Source of the DNA: Turnera subulata
Lineage: Eukaryota; Streptophyta; Magnoliopsida; Malpighiales; Passifloraceae
Reading direction: 5' to 3'
Assembly: GCA_028386065.3 (NCBI GenBank)
Contig: JAKUCV010006646.1
Span: forward strand, 1-64,000
DNA length: 64,000 bases
Shown: in pieces, positions 29,271 to 40,829 of the stretch
How the letters are laid out: the number at the start of each line of letters is the position of its first letter
Position numbering within the stretch: the stretch's first letter is position 1
Position numbers and translations under genes: made by a program
The notes under the pieces: model-generated
The model's input: the letters and a program-made list of their open reading frames with translations, nothing else
The model's database searches: none
Told to the model about the DNA's origin: nothing

Positions 29271-29815
29271 ATCACAAAAATTTAACTTTTGAAAAAATTT
29301 AGACAAAAAATAAGGAGGGAAACATTTTAGTGACGAAAAGAATTATTTAATCAACCAATTATAACATGTCACCTATTATTAATGATGTAATTTTTCCATC
29401 ATTATACAATATTAACCATGAGAGAAAAAATATTTTTGTCATTTTTACATTAATTTTTGGGACGGTTGAAGGATCATCACGGAAAAATTTATTTTTTATC
29501 AAAATGTGGAGCAAAAATATGGAGGAAAAAATTTTGCGACGAAAAGAAGGATCATCACAGAAAAAATTATCTTGATTTGTTGTATGAATACATTAAGTGT
29601 TATTTGACATCAAGAGTTTCAAGTTTCATTTATATTATAACTAGTACAATACCCCGTGTGTCACACGGGAGTCAACAATGATGCATTAATATTTATTAAG
29701 AGAGACAAATCAAATGAGGATGTATTAAACAACAATTTCATTCTCAAAAAAATAATAATTTCATCCAATTAAGAAAGATTAAATAGTTTTTTCTCCACAG
29801 ATAAAAAAATTAATC

Positions 29816-32747
29816 TGAAACGCCCCGACCCGTATTTACCGTACACGGTAAACACGTGCCAGAACTGTTCTTACTACAGTGGCAGACAGTACATACAATA
29901 TAAAATAGCAATACAAGCAATCTCCAAATACCACATCCGTCACCCGTTCCCAGGGACCATTATTCAAGCCACAACGGCAGTAGCAGAAACATAAAATACA
30001 TGATACAGCAAAGTAAGTAGTTCAACAACACAACAACATGTAAATTACAGCAACATATAATAATCAGCTGCGGAAGACTCAAAATAAGATGCAGCGGAGG
30101 TATGGATCCGGGGTCTGGTGGAGTAGAAACAGTAGCTGGCCGAACCACGTACCTGTACTACGAATAACTCATCCTACGGGATGAAACCCCGCAGGCGAGG
30201 GATGAGTCCGAAGTGCTCACCGACGAAAGGTAAACAGTAATATGCAGGCAATCACAATACTTTCGAAGTAAAATTCCAGCAAAAGAAACAACTAAATAAA
30301 TAACTGAGCCAAGACCAAAAGAATGCTTATTATTATCAATTTTATCTTTCGGGCCCTGTCACTGGACAAGCTAGGGGTCAGACTTGGTTATTAACATGTT
30401 CCGGGTGCTAGATCAATCCAGGGATCGACATCCCAAAATAGTAACCCAGGGATAGACATCCCAAAAAATATAGTAACGGGATAGACATCCCAAGCATAGA
30501 CATGCTTAACATAATTAACCCAGATCATAGCAACCACAAAACAGTCTCTAACCAACTAGTCGTACCACTACTTTCCTAGTGACAAACAAGTCATCAACAC
30601 AACTTCCAATTATCCAATTATCTCATCATATCAATAAATTCACAACCAACAAATCAACAACAACAGCAATAATACCACAGTCAAACTCAAATGGCTCAGC
30701 AGTTCTATCAGGCAAAATAATCACAGAAAAACAAACACAGTATCATGTGCAACATATCAAAGTTTATCTATCCTCACCTTAGCCGATTTCCCTACTCCTG
30801 GAAGTCCTCAAATCATCCCGGTTCCGGTTCCTCGGAATACTGTTCGTTATCAGCTCCTAAATAGCAAACAATAGCATATACTCACATAAGATGCACATAA
30901 ATGCAAATGATGCAGTACCGTAAAAATAAATTCTAAACTGGTTCGTCTACGTCCCGGTGAAGCCCCGTTGTCATTTTATTTCCCTATTTACTATTCCTGT
31001 GTCAAAATACTATTCTGTACTTATACCTGGTTATTATTCCGGTATTTTCTTTGACAATACCCTTCCCAAAATATTCCATAAAAATTATTATTACTATTAC
31101 TTATCTTCTTTCCCAAAAATTATAATTATCGTAGAATAATCTTTTTTTTTTTAGAAATTAATCACGCCTATATATTTTCCGGTACACTTTAATCATATCC
31201 TTTACTAAAATATCTATTATGGCATTATTTATATACTTATACATTTTTCCCAAATTCTTCCTGTATACATGAGTATTAATTATTTTCCATATCTCATGTT
31301 TCCCTAATATCTCCCTAATTTAGTTTTCAAATATAACCATATTATTTATATATGTCAGATTTATTATTATTATCTATTATTATTTTTTTTTTAAATGTTG
31401 GACTGGGCCATCTGGGCCGTGAACAGTGTTGTCCAGCCCACTACATGGAACCCAGGTAGGTCCATGCAGCAGGCCCAGCACTCAGCAGCCCAGCGAAGTG
31501 ACTAGCCCAACCCAAACTCAAGTCCAGCCACTTAACTCACGGCCCAATTCTATTCTAACTAGCCCAAACCAAAACCAAGCCCACACACACAACCCACAAA
31601 CACCAGCCCACGACCCATACCTATCCAAACCGGGTCAACCCGCGACCCAAACTCTACACACCCGGGTCACCATTTACCTCGGGCTCACCTTGCTGCAGGT
31701 GTCGGCAACGGCGGCACGGGCGGCAGGAACGAGGCGTGGGGACGGCGCTGTAGGCGTGGCGGCTGACGAACGGTGAGAGGCGCCGCTGCGGAGAAGGAAT
31801 ACGACGTCGGCACCGAGATGAGGGGGCGGCGATTCGTCGGCTCCTCTCCACTGGTCGGTAACGGATGAGCGCCGCGGTGGTTGTGCTGCTGTGAGGAGAG
31901 CGAGGTGGCAGATCTGCAGGTGGAGGACGTCGATGGCGGCGTCGGCGTGGCCTGCTGTGGCGTCGACGAGGAAGTGGGGAGGCGGCGTCGGTGGTGGATG
32001 GTGGTCTCGGTAGTGAAGAGGAAGGTGGAGGAGGAAGGGGAAATGGTGATGGCGGGGTTGTTGGCAGCGTGTGGTGGTGGCCGGTCACGATTGTGGTGGC
32101 GGCAGTGACGGTTGGTGGTGGTAACTTGGTGGGGCTTGTGGTGGCGGTTGGCACGGTGGTGTGTCGCGTACGTTTTGTGTTGTGTGTTTTTTTTTTTTAA
32201 TTATCTTTCTTTCCTCTTTTTTTTTTGTAAAACCAGTAAGGTTATGGTGTAAGACGTTGGGCAGAATTTTTGTGCAGGGAAAATGAATTGTATGAAGGTA
32301 TCTGGGTGTCTGGGTTTTGCTTCCAGAAGCAAGGCAAAGGTAAGTTTTATAACAGGAAAAAGATGAGCAAAGTATTGTGGAAGGTAGGGGATAATAAAAA
32401 AAATATTGTAGTGCTCCACTTGTGGATAATGGAGCTGTAATAGTGCACATCCACAATTGAATAAAAGAGAGATTTTGACCCAACAAAAGGTCTATTGTGC
32501 CCCTATAGCCTCCTTTGGTTTCCTAACAAACTCAGGGGTATAATCGTCATTTTTTAATTCGAAAAATTCCAATTTGTCACGGAAATTCCGCAAAAATATC
32601 CGGAATATGGAGTGAAACTCGGAATCGGAATCCGTTGCTCGGTTTACCATGGAATAATTACCAAAGTTTATTTCCATATGATAAATTATTGTACAAAATC
32701 CTTTTACAGTCCCGGTAAAAACATAAATTTTTACCCGGGCTGTTACA
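29816..32747 (-). repeat. 3' LTR of the Tekay-like element
   Basis: The plus-strand bounds are TGAAACGCCCCGACC at 29816 and CCCGGGCTGTTACA ending at 32747 (2932 bp), giving the canonical TG...CA ends on the element strand. It contains family landmarks shared with the solo LTRs: the CTACGGGATGAAACCCCGCA block (30172 onward), palindromes GGGAT-x4-ATCCC (30420-30495) and a GC-rich section (31650-32160). The GC-rich section carries long Pro/Arg/Ser-rich spurious frames on both strands. Confidence 0.93.
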
Positions 32748-32760
32748 GTCTACCCCCCTT
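32748..32760 (-). promoter_or_regulatory. Polypurine tract
   Basis: On the minus strand AAGGGGGGTAGAC directly abuts the 3' LTR start TGTAACAG. It is the expected RNase H-resistant primer for plus-strand DNA synthesis of the retroelement. Confidence 0.9.
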
Positions 32761-32788
32761 AAAAGAATTTCGTCCTCGAAATTCATTC

Positions 32789-34204
32789 CTATTCAGCGAA
32801 GAGATGCGGATACTGGGACCGCATGTGTTCTTCAACTTTCCATGTAGACTCGTTTGCGGAATGCTTACTCCACTTGACCTTAACCATAGGAATGGTACGG
32901 TTCTGTAGCTGCCGAACTTCTCGAGCAAGAATCTGTTCCGGCACTTCTGTATAAGTAAGATCCTCTGCTACCTCAACATCCGCTGGGGCTACAATGTGAC
33001 TAGGGTCCGACCGATATCTCCTCAGCATAGAGACATGGAACACGTCGTGGATACGCGATAGCTCATCAGGTAAAGATAATCTGTAGGCTAGTGGTCCAAT
33101 TCTCTCCACGATCTCATAGGGTCCAATATACCTTGGGCTCAGCTTCCCTCTCTTGCCGAACCTAATCACACCCTTCCAAGGTGCTACTCTGAGGAAAACC
33201 TTTTCACCAACATTATACTCCATCTCACGTCGGTGTTTGTCGGCGTAGCTCTTCTGCCGATCCTGAGCAGCTCTCATACACTGTCTCACCGTCTGGATCT
33301 TGTCCACTGTCTGTTGGACTAACTCCGGTCCAACGATCAATCTCGTACCTTCTTCGTCCCAACAAACTGGACTTCTACACTTCCTTCCATAGAGAGCCTC
33401 AAAAGGTGGCATACCAATGCTGGAATGGTAGCCGTTGTTATAAGCAAACTCTGCCAAGGGTAGATACTTATCCCAGCTCCCACTGAAGTTAAGTGCACAA
33501 GCCCTCAACATATCCTCCAATGTCTGTATAGTCCTCTCAGACTGTCCATCTGTTTGAGGATGAAAAGCAGTGCTGAAACTCAACTTGGTTCCCAAAGCAG
33601 CTTGTAAACTCTTCCAAAATCGTGATGTGAATCTGGGATCTCTGTCTGAGACTATGGATTTTGGAATCCCATGTAGTCTCACAATCTCAGCAACATACTT
33701 ACCCGCCAATGTGTCCATGGTGTCAGTTTGGCGGATAGGTAGAAAATGAGCAGATTTTGTTAACCGGTCCACTATGACCCAAATGGCATCATGCTGCTTC
33801 CGAGTCATCGGTAAACCAACCACAAAATCCATAGTGATCATCTCCCACTTCCATTCTGGCACTGACAAAGACCTCAACTTCCCTGCTGGAGCTTGATGCT
33901 CAGCCTTCACCTGTTGGCAAGTGAGACATCTTGCAACATACTCAGCTACATCCTTCTTCATACGAGGCCACCAGAAATGGCTCTTCAGGTTCTGGTACAT
34001 CTTGGTGCTTCCAGGATGCATCGCATATGGCGTCATATGTCCTTCTTCCAGGATCTGTGTACGCAGATTGCTGACATTGGGTACACATACCCGTTCCCCG
34101 ATCATCAGTGCTCCATCAACAGCTATACGGAACTTGTCCTCCTTTCCACTCCTTATTCCTTCTTTCAGCTTGACCAGGTCGGGATCTCCATCCTGTAACT
34201 CCAC
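32789..34204 (-). pseudogene. Integrase and chromodomain part of the Tekay-like polyprotein
   Basis: This 471-codon open stretch is in the same frame as the next entry and separated from it only by a TGA (34210-34208). It begins on a non-ATG codon and is not an independent gene. The integrase HHCC zinc finger is visible (H56, H63, C93, C96; TCQQVKAEHQ). The D,D35E core has D126 in TMDFVVG, D187 in VSDRDPRF and E223 in DGQSERT. A GPYEIVERIGPLAYRLSLP linker follows, then a C-terminal chromodomain-like segment (about 415-471, KVKWSKHSANESTWKVEEHM), which in chromoviruses directs integration to heterochromatin. All catalytic residues are retained. Confidence 0.93.
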
Positions 34205-34207
34205 TAT

Positions 34208-36757
34208 TCATCCCCTTAGGTTAGACTTGACACTCATGTGTGCCAGCAGAGCCCCTATATCATCTACTGCCAAGCCAACTCCCAACTTCCTTAACTCGAT
34301 AAGTGAGAACATCGAGTAACTAGTGGAGGTATCCTTGGATTGTCTCCGGCTCAAGGCATCAGCTACCACATTAGCCCTTCCGGGGTGATACTCGATAGTA
34401 CAGTCATAATCATTAAGTAACTCAACCCAACGTCTCTGTCGTAGGTTAAGCTCCTTCTGAGTCATGATGTACTTAAGACTCTTATGGTCAGTGAAAATCC
34501 GACACTTCTCTCCAAACAAATAGTGTCTCCAAATCTTCAGAGCCAAAATCACAGCTGCCATCTCAAGATCATGCGTCGGATAATTCTTCTCATGAGTCCT
34601 CAACTGCCTAGAGGCGTAGGCAATCACCCGTCCTTCTTGCATCAGCACAGCTCCTAAACCAAGTCCCGATGCATCACAAAACAACACATACTCAACTCCG
34701 GACCTCGGTACTGTCAAAACCGGTGCTGTGGTCAGTTTCTTCTTGAGCTCTTCGAAACTCTGCTGACATTCCGGGCTCCAGACAAATGCCTGTTCTTTCC
34801 TTAATAGCTTGGTCATGGGACTGGCTAATAAGGAAAAACCTTCAATGAACCTCCGATAGTATCCTGCAAGTCCAAGAAAACTTCTGACTTCGGATACATT
34901 CTTAGGTGGTTCCCATTCCAACACGGCCTTCACTTTGGCAGGGTCAACCTTGATTCCATCCCCGCCAACCACATGTCCAAGGAAAGAAACTTCTCCAAGC
35001 CAAAATTCACATTTGCTGAATTTGGCATACAACTGCTTCTCCCGTAACCTCTGTAGCACTATCCTTAAATGCTCCTCATGTTCCTCCTTGCTCTTGGAGT
35101 AAATGAGGATATCATCGATGAAGACCACAACAAACTTATCCAAAAACTCGTTCACGACCAAGTGCATCAAGCACATGAACACTGCTGGTGCGTTGGTCAA
35201 TCCGAACGGTACCACTGTGAACTCGAAATGACCATACCGTGTGCGGAAGGCAGTCTTCGGTATGTCCTTCTCAGCAATCTTGACCTGGTGATACCCCGAC
35301 CGAAGATCAATCTTGGAAAACACGGTGGCTCCTTGTAACTGGTCAAACAAATCATCAATCCTAGGCAACGGGTACTTGTTTTTAATTGTCACCTTGTTCA
35401 GCTGGCGGTAATCTACACACATCCGCAAGCTACCATCCTTCTTTTTGACAAACAGGACTGGTGCACCCCATGGTGAGGTACTAGGTCTGATGAAACCCTT
35501 TTCTAACAGCTCATCCAACTGCTTCTTCAGCTCTTGAAGCTCTGTTGGTGCCATTCTGTATGGAGCCATCGATATGGGTGTGACTTTTGGCATCAGGTCG
35601 ATGGTATACTCAACCTCTCTGTCGGGTGGCAAACCTGGCAAATCATCCGGGAAAACCTCGGGAAACTCCTTCACTACTGATATATCTCCCGGGGTAGGAT
35701 CCCGTACATCTTCACTTGTGATGTGGTTCAGCAAAACATTCGGACCGTGCGACTTCACTCCAAACTCCTGCATAGCAGAGATGCTACACGTGGCAGCAGC
35801 TCTCCTAATTCCTGTTACCAGAACTTGTCGTCCACCATCAGAGGTCAGCAGCACTTCCTTGGTCCGACAGTTCACCAGGGCATTATACCTCGACAGCCAA
35901 TCCATCCTTAGGATTATGTCGAATCCCACCATGTTCATCACAACCAAACGAGCTAAGAAAACCTCATCATCATATGAAAGGAGAACATCCTTGCACACTT
36001 GTGTTAATCTCACCACTATGCCCGCGGGTAACCTAACCCTCAACGGACATGCTAAACTCTCACCCTTACAGCTATGTTGTATAGCAAAACTCTGAGCAAT
36101 AAAAGAATGTGTGGCACCAGGATCAATCAAGGTGTATGCAATACTACCGAAAGCTGTAAAGGTACCTGCAATCACATCAGCATTCTCGGGATCATCCTCA
36201 GCCGTGATCACAAATGCCCTCGGGGCGGCTGCACTCTGGTTCATAGCTGATTGTGTCCGAGTAGGAGTAGCTCCTCGTCCACTGCCTCGGCCAACTCTAG
36301 AACCACTGGGTACGCTGGCCACTGATGCTTGTATAGTTTGAGCAGGAACAGAAACTCCAGACCATCCTAACCTAGGACATGAACTCCGGTAATGCCCAAC
36401 TTCATTGCACTCAAAACACCTCACCCTAGTCAGAGGAGGTCTAGGGCGAGTGTCTCCAGATGAAGTCCCTCCAGACTGGGTCCATGAACTCCCACGACTG
36501 TTGTTGTAGCTATTGCCCCATCCTCGACCCTGAGATACTGGCATGGGTTGAGTCTGTCCATACCCTGACCTGTTACCGGTGCTCTGGAACCTCTTGTTCT
36601 GATTCCCAACATTCTGTGCAGATCTCCTCTTTCGGACTTCCTCCATCTCTCTCTTGTTTCCCATCCAGATAACTTCCGCTCGAAGAGCATCTGCAAGCAT
36701 ATCCTGGTATGTCTCATAAACTTTGCACCCCATAACTGTCTGGATGCAGGATCGCAA
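34208..36757 (-). pseudogene. Gag C-terminus, protease, reverse transcriptase and RNase H of the Tekay-like polyprotein
   Basis: This is an 849-codon open stretch. The first codon is not ATG, and similarity continues upstream to about 36780, so it is the remainder of a longer gag-pol. The nucleocapsid CCHC knuckle is [14 protein letters not shown] (C114, C117, H122, C127). The protease motif [10 protein letters not shown] holds D212. RT has [31 protein letters not shown] (D484) and [10 protein letters not shown] (D548, D549). RNase H starts at [10 protein letters not shown] and includes [10 protein letters not shown] and VADALSRR. The frame ends at a TGA (34210-34208) in the linker before integrase. 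This one nonsense codon, plus the loss of the 5' part, makes the copy defective. High coding integrity implies a fairly recent insertion. Confidence 0.93.
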
Positions 36758-36797
36758 ACCATCCCAGAAACGCTTGCATCTGCAAGCATATCCTCTT
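36688..36797 (-). repeat. 18-bp duplication at the retroelement truncation point
   Basis: GGATATGCTTGCAGATGC occurs at about 36690-36707, within gag, and again at about 36778-36795, exactly where retroelement sequence stops and Helitron sequence begins. A copied patch at a deletion junction is the usual signature of filler DNA made during end-joining repair. Confidence 0.75.
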
Positions 36798-36833
36798 GTT
36801 TTTGTGAGTTTATGCTTTTATATATAGTATAGA

Positions 36834-38050
36834 TATAGATATTTGGTCTTTATTATTCATTTTCTTTTTTGACCTTGTACACTTGTCCTTATGATATAAC
36901 AAATTTTATTACAAGAAAATAAATTCAATGAAACTATAATCTTTAATTTATAAAATGGTAATTATTTATTTCAGTAATTTTTCATTTTTATCCAGATATT
37001 CTCATATATAAGAACAAAACCATCTTTAGAAAAAGTTAAATATAAATAGTTGATTTAAAATATATTTAATGTGTTTTAGGGTGAAATAAAATATAACTTG
37101 TCTAGTTAATTAATTTAGTGGCAATTATAAAGGACAATGGTTCCACTCTTAAGTGCCTATCATATTTTTTATTTTTAAAAAAGAAATCTAAGCATTTCAA
37201 TCCAGATAATTGCAATTGGTCATTTTGAGTAATTAAATTATAAAGACACTCGTGTTAAGCCCATCAAAATTAACCTAGGAAGGAAAAAAAAAAAGGAAAT
37301 AATTTAACTTTTGCCGCGAATAGCGTGATTACATTAAAAGATTTCCAAGACAAATAGGAAGTTCAACTATTAAAACCCTAAACTGACTCTAGTCCATTAC
37401 GTTAGTCGTTAGTCGCCTCCTCTTTCTCTCCTTCTCCCTCTTTCTTCAATTGTTGTATTTCTCTCTTAAAACTCTTGTTCTTATTCTTTATTTCTTCTTC
37501 CTCTCCTTCTCCCTCTTTTTTCCACTGTTGTATTTCTCTCTTAAAACTCTTATTTTTATTCTTTATTTCCTCTTCCTCTCCTCCTCTCTCTTTCTTCTAT
37601 TGTTGTATTTCTCTCTTAAAACTCTTGTTCTTATTCTTTATTTTGCAGGAATGGCTGGCTAAGCTATCACTTCTCTATATGGATCTGCATCAATCCTAAT
37701 GATTTAGGTAAAATTCATTTTAAGTGTAATATGCCTTATGACTAGCAATGTTTCTATTCGATTTGTTGTTGTAACCCTAGAATTAGGATAGATCTAATAT
37801 GAAATTTTTTATCTTCTCTTGTCAGGAACACTTTGGCTTCCAATCCCAGCAGCTTCAATATTGAACAAAAAAGTGGGAATAGAAATACAAAGGAGTCTAG
37901 AGAATCGGCTAAATTAGGATCATATGCATTGTCCACTGAAACACAAAAACTTTCATATGTTATGGTTTTTGTCCAGAGCTTTAAATGTTCTAATGTAGAA
38001 TTTCTACATGATATTTTTATTCTCTTTGAACTTTGGTGATGAAATCTAAG
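36834..38050. other. CACTA right interior, no transposase recognised
   Basis: This AT-rich interior resumes at T36834 after the Helitron. From about 37370 it looks like a gene leader (AAACCCTAAACTGAC, then CT-rich repeats). A short run resembling exon sequence follows. No transposase domain is seen; it may be the remnant of a captured or ancestral 5' region. Confidence 0.4.
37451..37645 (+). repeat. 75-bp tandem repeat, about 2.6 copies
   Basis: TGTTGTATTTCTCTCTTAAA recurs at 37451, 37526 and 37601, exactly 75 bp apart. The third copy is cut short by TTGCAGG. The period is a multiple of three, so all plus-strand frames repeat every 25 codons and one stays open, giving a hydrophobic repeated peptide. 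I regard the peptide as a by-product of the repeat. The tract is pyrimidine-rich and ends in an acceptor-like site. Confidence 0.92.
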
Positions 38051-38918
38051 TACCATTCAGGACAAAGTTTTTCGTCTCAAATGGCGTATTTTCTTCAAAC
38101 AATTAGGGAATGACACTAATAAGTTGGTGACAAATGAATGTTAACAATGCGTGACGAAATTTTTTCATCATAAAAGTTGGTAGACAATACTGATGAACAA
38201 GAATTCGTCATCTATTGACTGATTCTATCAACATTTAGGGGACAGAAGTAATAATTTAGTGACACATAAAAATTAATCATGCATGATGAATATTTTCATC
38301 ATAAAATTCATAGAAATTTGGTGATGAACAAAATTCGTCTCCTAAGCATTCATTCCTTCAACAATTAGGTGATGAATTGAGCAATTAGGTGACTAATAAA
38401 TGTTAATGATAGGTGACGAAATTTTTCATCACAAAAATTCAAAAAATTTGGTGATGAACATAATTCGTCGCCTAAGAATTGATTCCTTTAACAATTAGGG
38501 GACGAATTGAACAATTAGGTGACATATAATGGGTTGTAATGCGTGACGAAATCCGTTATCACCAAAGTTCAAAAATTTTTGTGATATGCAATAATTTGTC
38601 CCAAAAAGCGAAAATTTAACTTATCATATTAGAGAAATGGTGACGAAAATAGTGTTTAGTGACAAATAAAGCAAACCATGAGTGACGGAATTTTGCGTCC
38701 CTAAATAATTTTTTTAGGGACATTAAAAATTTTCGTATGTAAATAAGATAATTTTTGGGTACGAAATCCTTGGTTTCGTCCCTAAACCTTTTAGCGACGA
38801 GGATCTAGGGACGAGTCGTGTGACAAAAAAAAGCGTATCCTATTTTCTTTGGTGACGAAAAATCACTTATTGGAGACAAAAAATTTCATCTCCAAATGAC
38901 AAATTTCTTGTAGTGTAC

Positions 38919-40031
38919 ATACATATCTAAGTAAGATTGGAACGAAATAATTTTCCATTGACGAGTTTTATCTTCTGCTAGCCAGTAGACTAGTAATTAA
39001 TGTCTTTGGTTGTATATTAGATGCAGATATTTTTATCTGTTTGGATGGAAATTTTTGATTTTACGCACTTTTGGATTGAATGAAGTTTTATCTTCTCAAA
39101 GAATGCAAAAAAAATTTGGTCTAGATATGACTTCCAGAGTGTTAAATGTTCTTTTTTTGCTTTTGTGATAAGAAACGAGATGGATTATTCCCCTTTTTTT
39201 GTGTTAAATGTGATTAATGTGTCACATGATAATTAGCATTTCACATTTGTTAAATGTGTGAATAATGTGGCTCATGATAATCAACATTTCACATTTGTAA
39301 GATGTGAAGATTTACATATGTATATTGGCGATTATGGAAGAAGTGGTTCATCATTGATTTGTTTTTAGGATTAGCCTCATTTCACTTTAAGAAAAGAGAA
39401 GGATATTATAGCAAGTGGGCATGTTACACGTACCTCACTTTTATTCTTCCATCTTTCACTTCAAAGAGCCCACTTATCAAACTTTAAGAATGAAAAGCCT
39501 CTTGATTCTTTTCATTCTCTTCTTTCTGTCACTCCCCGCCCCGAGATCTCTGAGTTCTAAAGTTGCGCATTGGGGAGAGTGTTGACGAGAAGTGTCTATT
39601 TAGAATCTTTCCCCTTTGGTATATATGGTCTTCAGCTAAGCTACAAATTAATTAATTCATTATTCTAAAAAGAATAATGATTTTTTTGTTTGTAAATCAT
39701 AATTCAAAATTGAAAGTACAATTTTTTTTTCTTTTGACGTAAGAATTTTAGAAATTAGGTGGGATTAAACCCATGACTCCTCAGATGAAATTTAAGAGAG
39801 ATGCCACCAAAGAGCGATAGATTCCATTAATTTCTATCTGAAAACAAAATTTTTAATCCAGATAACCAGTATTTTCTTGATAAGACCATTGACTACATCA
39901 CCATGATTGCTGTAGCTTAAACATATTTCTTTTTGAAATTGTCTAGCCCTGTTGGAATTGCAAAAATCCTAAGCATGCCCTCAACATTAGTAATTTTAGA
40001 TTACATATCCTTTCAGAGTATTAGTATTAGG
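38919..40031. other. AT-rich intergenic DNA
   Basis: No gene is supported here. Near 39536 TGTCACTCCCCGCCCCGAG resembles the first bases of a Gypsy LTR, but no matching end was found. Confidence 0.35.
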
Positions 40032-40224
40032 GCGTATTCAGTTATGGAAAATATTTTTTATTTTCTAACCGTATTTTTCTAGTTTTCATTTTCTATTTAG
40101 TTATAAATCGGGAAAATTTTTAATTTTTTTTTTATTTTTTAATTAAAAAACTATACACTTTGAACACAAACTCTATTTTCTAATTTTTCCGGAAAATTGG
40201 GATATTTTCCACAACTAAATACGC
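40032..40224. mobile_element. Small MITE candidate with about 23-bp inverted ends
   Basis: The left end GCGTATTCAGTTATGGAAAA (from 40032) and the right end (to 40224) are inverted copies with two mismatches, continuing to ATAT. The length is 193 bp, AT-rich, with no coding. This fits a miniature inverted-repeat element. No convincing target duplication was found, so the superfamily is unassigned. Confidence 0.6.
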
Positions 40225-40829
40225 GGTGAGGATTTATTCAGTTTATTCTTTGGAATTGCAACAATCCTAAGCATGCGAGTCGATGGAACAGTCCTACTTT
40301 TCCTTAATTGATTATCAGTTAGTATATTATATGTTATTTACAAACTTATAAGTTCTCTTCCACTTAATTAATTCCGAAATTTATTGCTCAAATCACGTCC
40401 GCCAACTTACAAATATACAATTTCTTGCTAAAAAAAATTCATTTTTCTCATTTGGAAAATGAATTACGGTACATCGTCCCATATTTTCCATATTCAAAAA
40501 TATAAGGATCAATGTAATTTTTAGGGACATTTATAATGAGTTATAATGGTATCAATTTGCTTACATTATTTTTCTTTTTGGTTCTAGACATCTATTTAAC
40601 ACTTTTGCACAAGTAATTTTTTTTTTCTTGCTTTTCACAATGCCAGATTTATAACCAAATCTTCAAAAAAAAAAAAAAAATACCAAATTTCTGATTTTAG
40701 CAAACGAGATCATGTAGCTAGAGGTAAGTTACAATAGCAGATGCTGTTAAACTGCATCAAATTCCAAATAAAGAAATTACAGCACCAAAATAAAAATTCC
40801 AATATAAAGACTGAACATTCAGTTTCTAA

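Larger units (their letters stand above)
29816..36797 (-). mobile_element. 5'-truncated Tekay/Del-like chromovirus (Ty3/Gypsy)
   Basis: On the minus strand the remaining order is: end of gag, nucleocapsid, protease, RT, RNase H, integrase, chromodomain, polypurine tract, 3' LTR (32747-29816). The 5' LTR, primer-binding site and most of gag are missing. The left break lies at about 36780-36797, where the element meets Helitron sequence. The pol frame has an in-frame stop (see entries). Long LTRs, the gag-pol order and a C-terminal chromodomain place it in the Tekay (Del) clade of chromoviruses. It cannot move autonomously in this state. Confidence 0.95.
29641..36833 (-). mobile_element. Helitron-like element inside the CACTA transposon
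   Basis: Read on the minus strand, the 5' end is TCTATACTATATATAAAAG (from 36833), matching the TC start and TA-rich 5' end of plant Helitrons. The 3' end is CTAG at 29644-29641, preceded by a GC-rich hairpin CCCGTGTGACACACGGG with about 8-12 nt between hairpin and CTAG. The flanking bases are A (29640) and T (36834), as expected for insertion between A and T with no duplication. The own sequence is short (about 175 bp at the 3' side and 40 bp at the 5' side). No Rep/helicase gene is present, so it is non-autonomous. The 5' boundary could instead be 36839, because TCTATA is repeated there. Confidence 0.68.
28636..38918. mobile_element. CACTA (En/Spm-type) transposon carrying nested elements
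   Basis: The left end CACTACAACAAATTCATTC starts at 28639. The right end at 38915 is the inverse, reading CACTACAAGAAATTTGTCA on the minus strand. The 3-bp duplication TAC flanks both ends (28636-28638 and 38916-38918). Both ends are followed by dense subterminal repeats of the GTGACGA/TCGTCAC type (28660-29600 and 38050-38900), which are transposase-binding sites in this superfamily. Total length is 10,277 bp, of which about 7.2 kb (29641-36833) is a later insertion. The remaining own sequence of about 3.1 kb encodes no TNPD/TNPA-like protein that I can recognise, so the element is non-autonomous. Confidence 0.87.

Noticed and set aside
31426..32154. Overlapping Pro/Arg/Ser-rich frames
   Set aside because: They lie in the GC-rich part of the Tekay 3' LTR. 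They have opposite-strand overlap and biased composition, and nothing in them supports coding.
39536..39600. TGTCACTCCCCGCCCCGAG as the start of another Gypsy LTR
   Set aside because: Only a start-like motif. No matching end, second LTR or target duplication was found.
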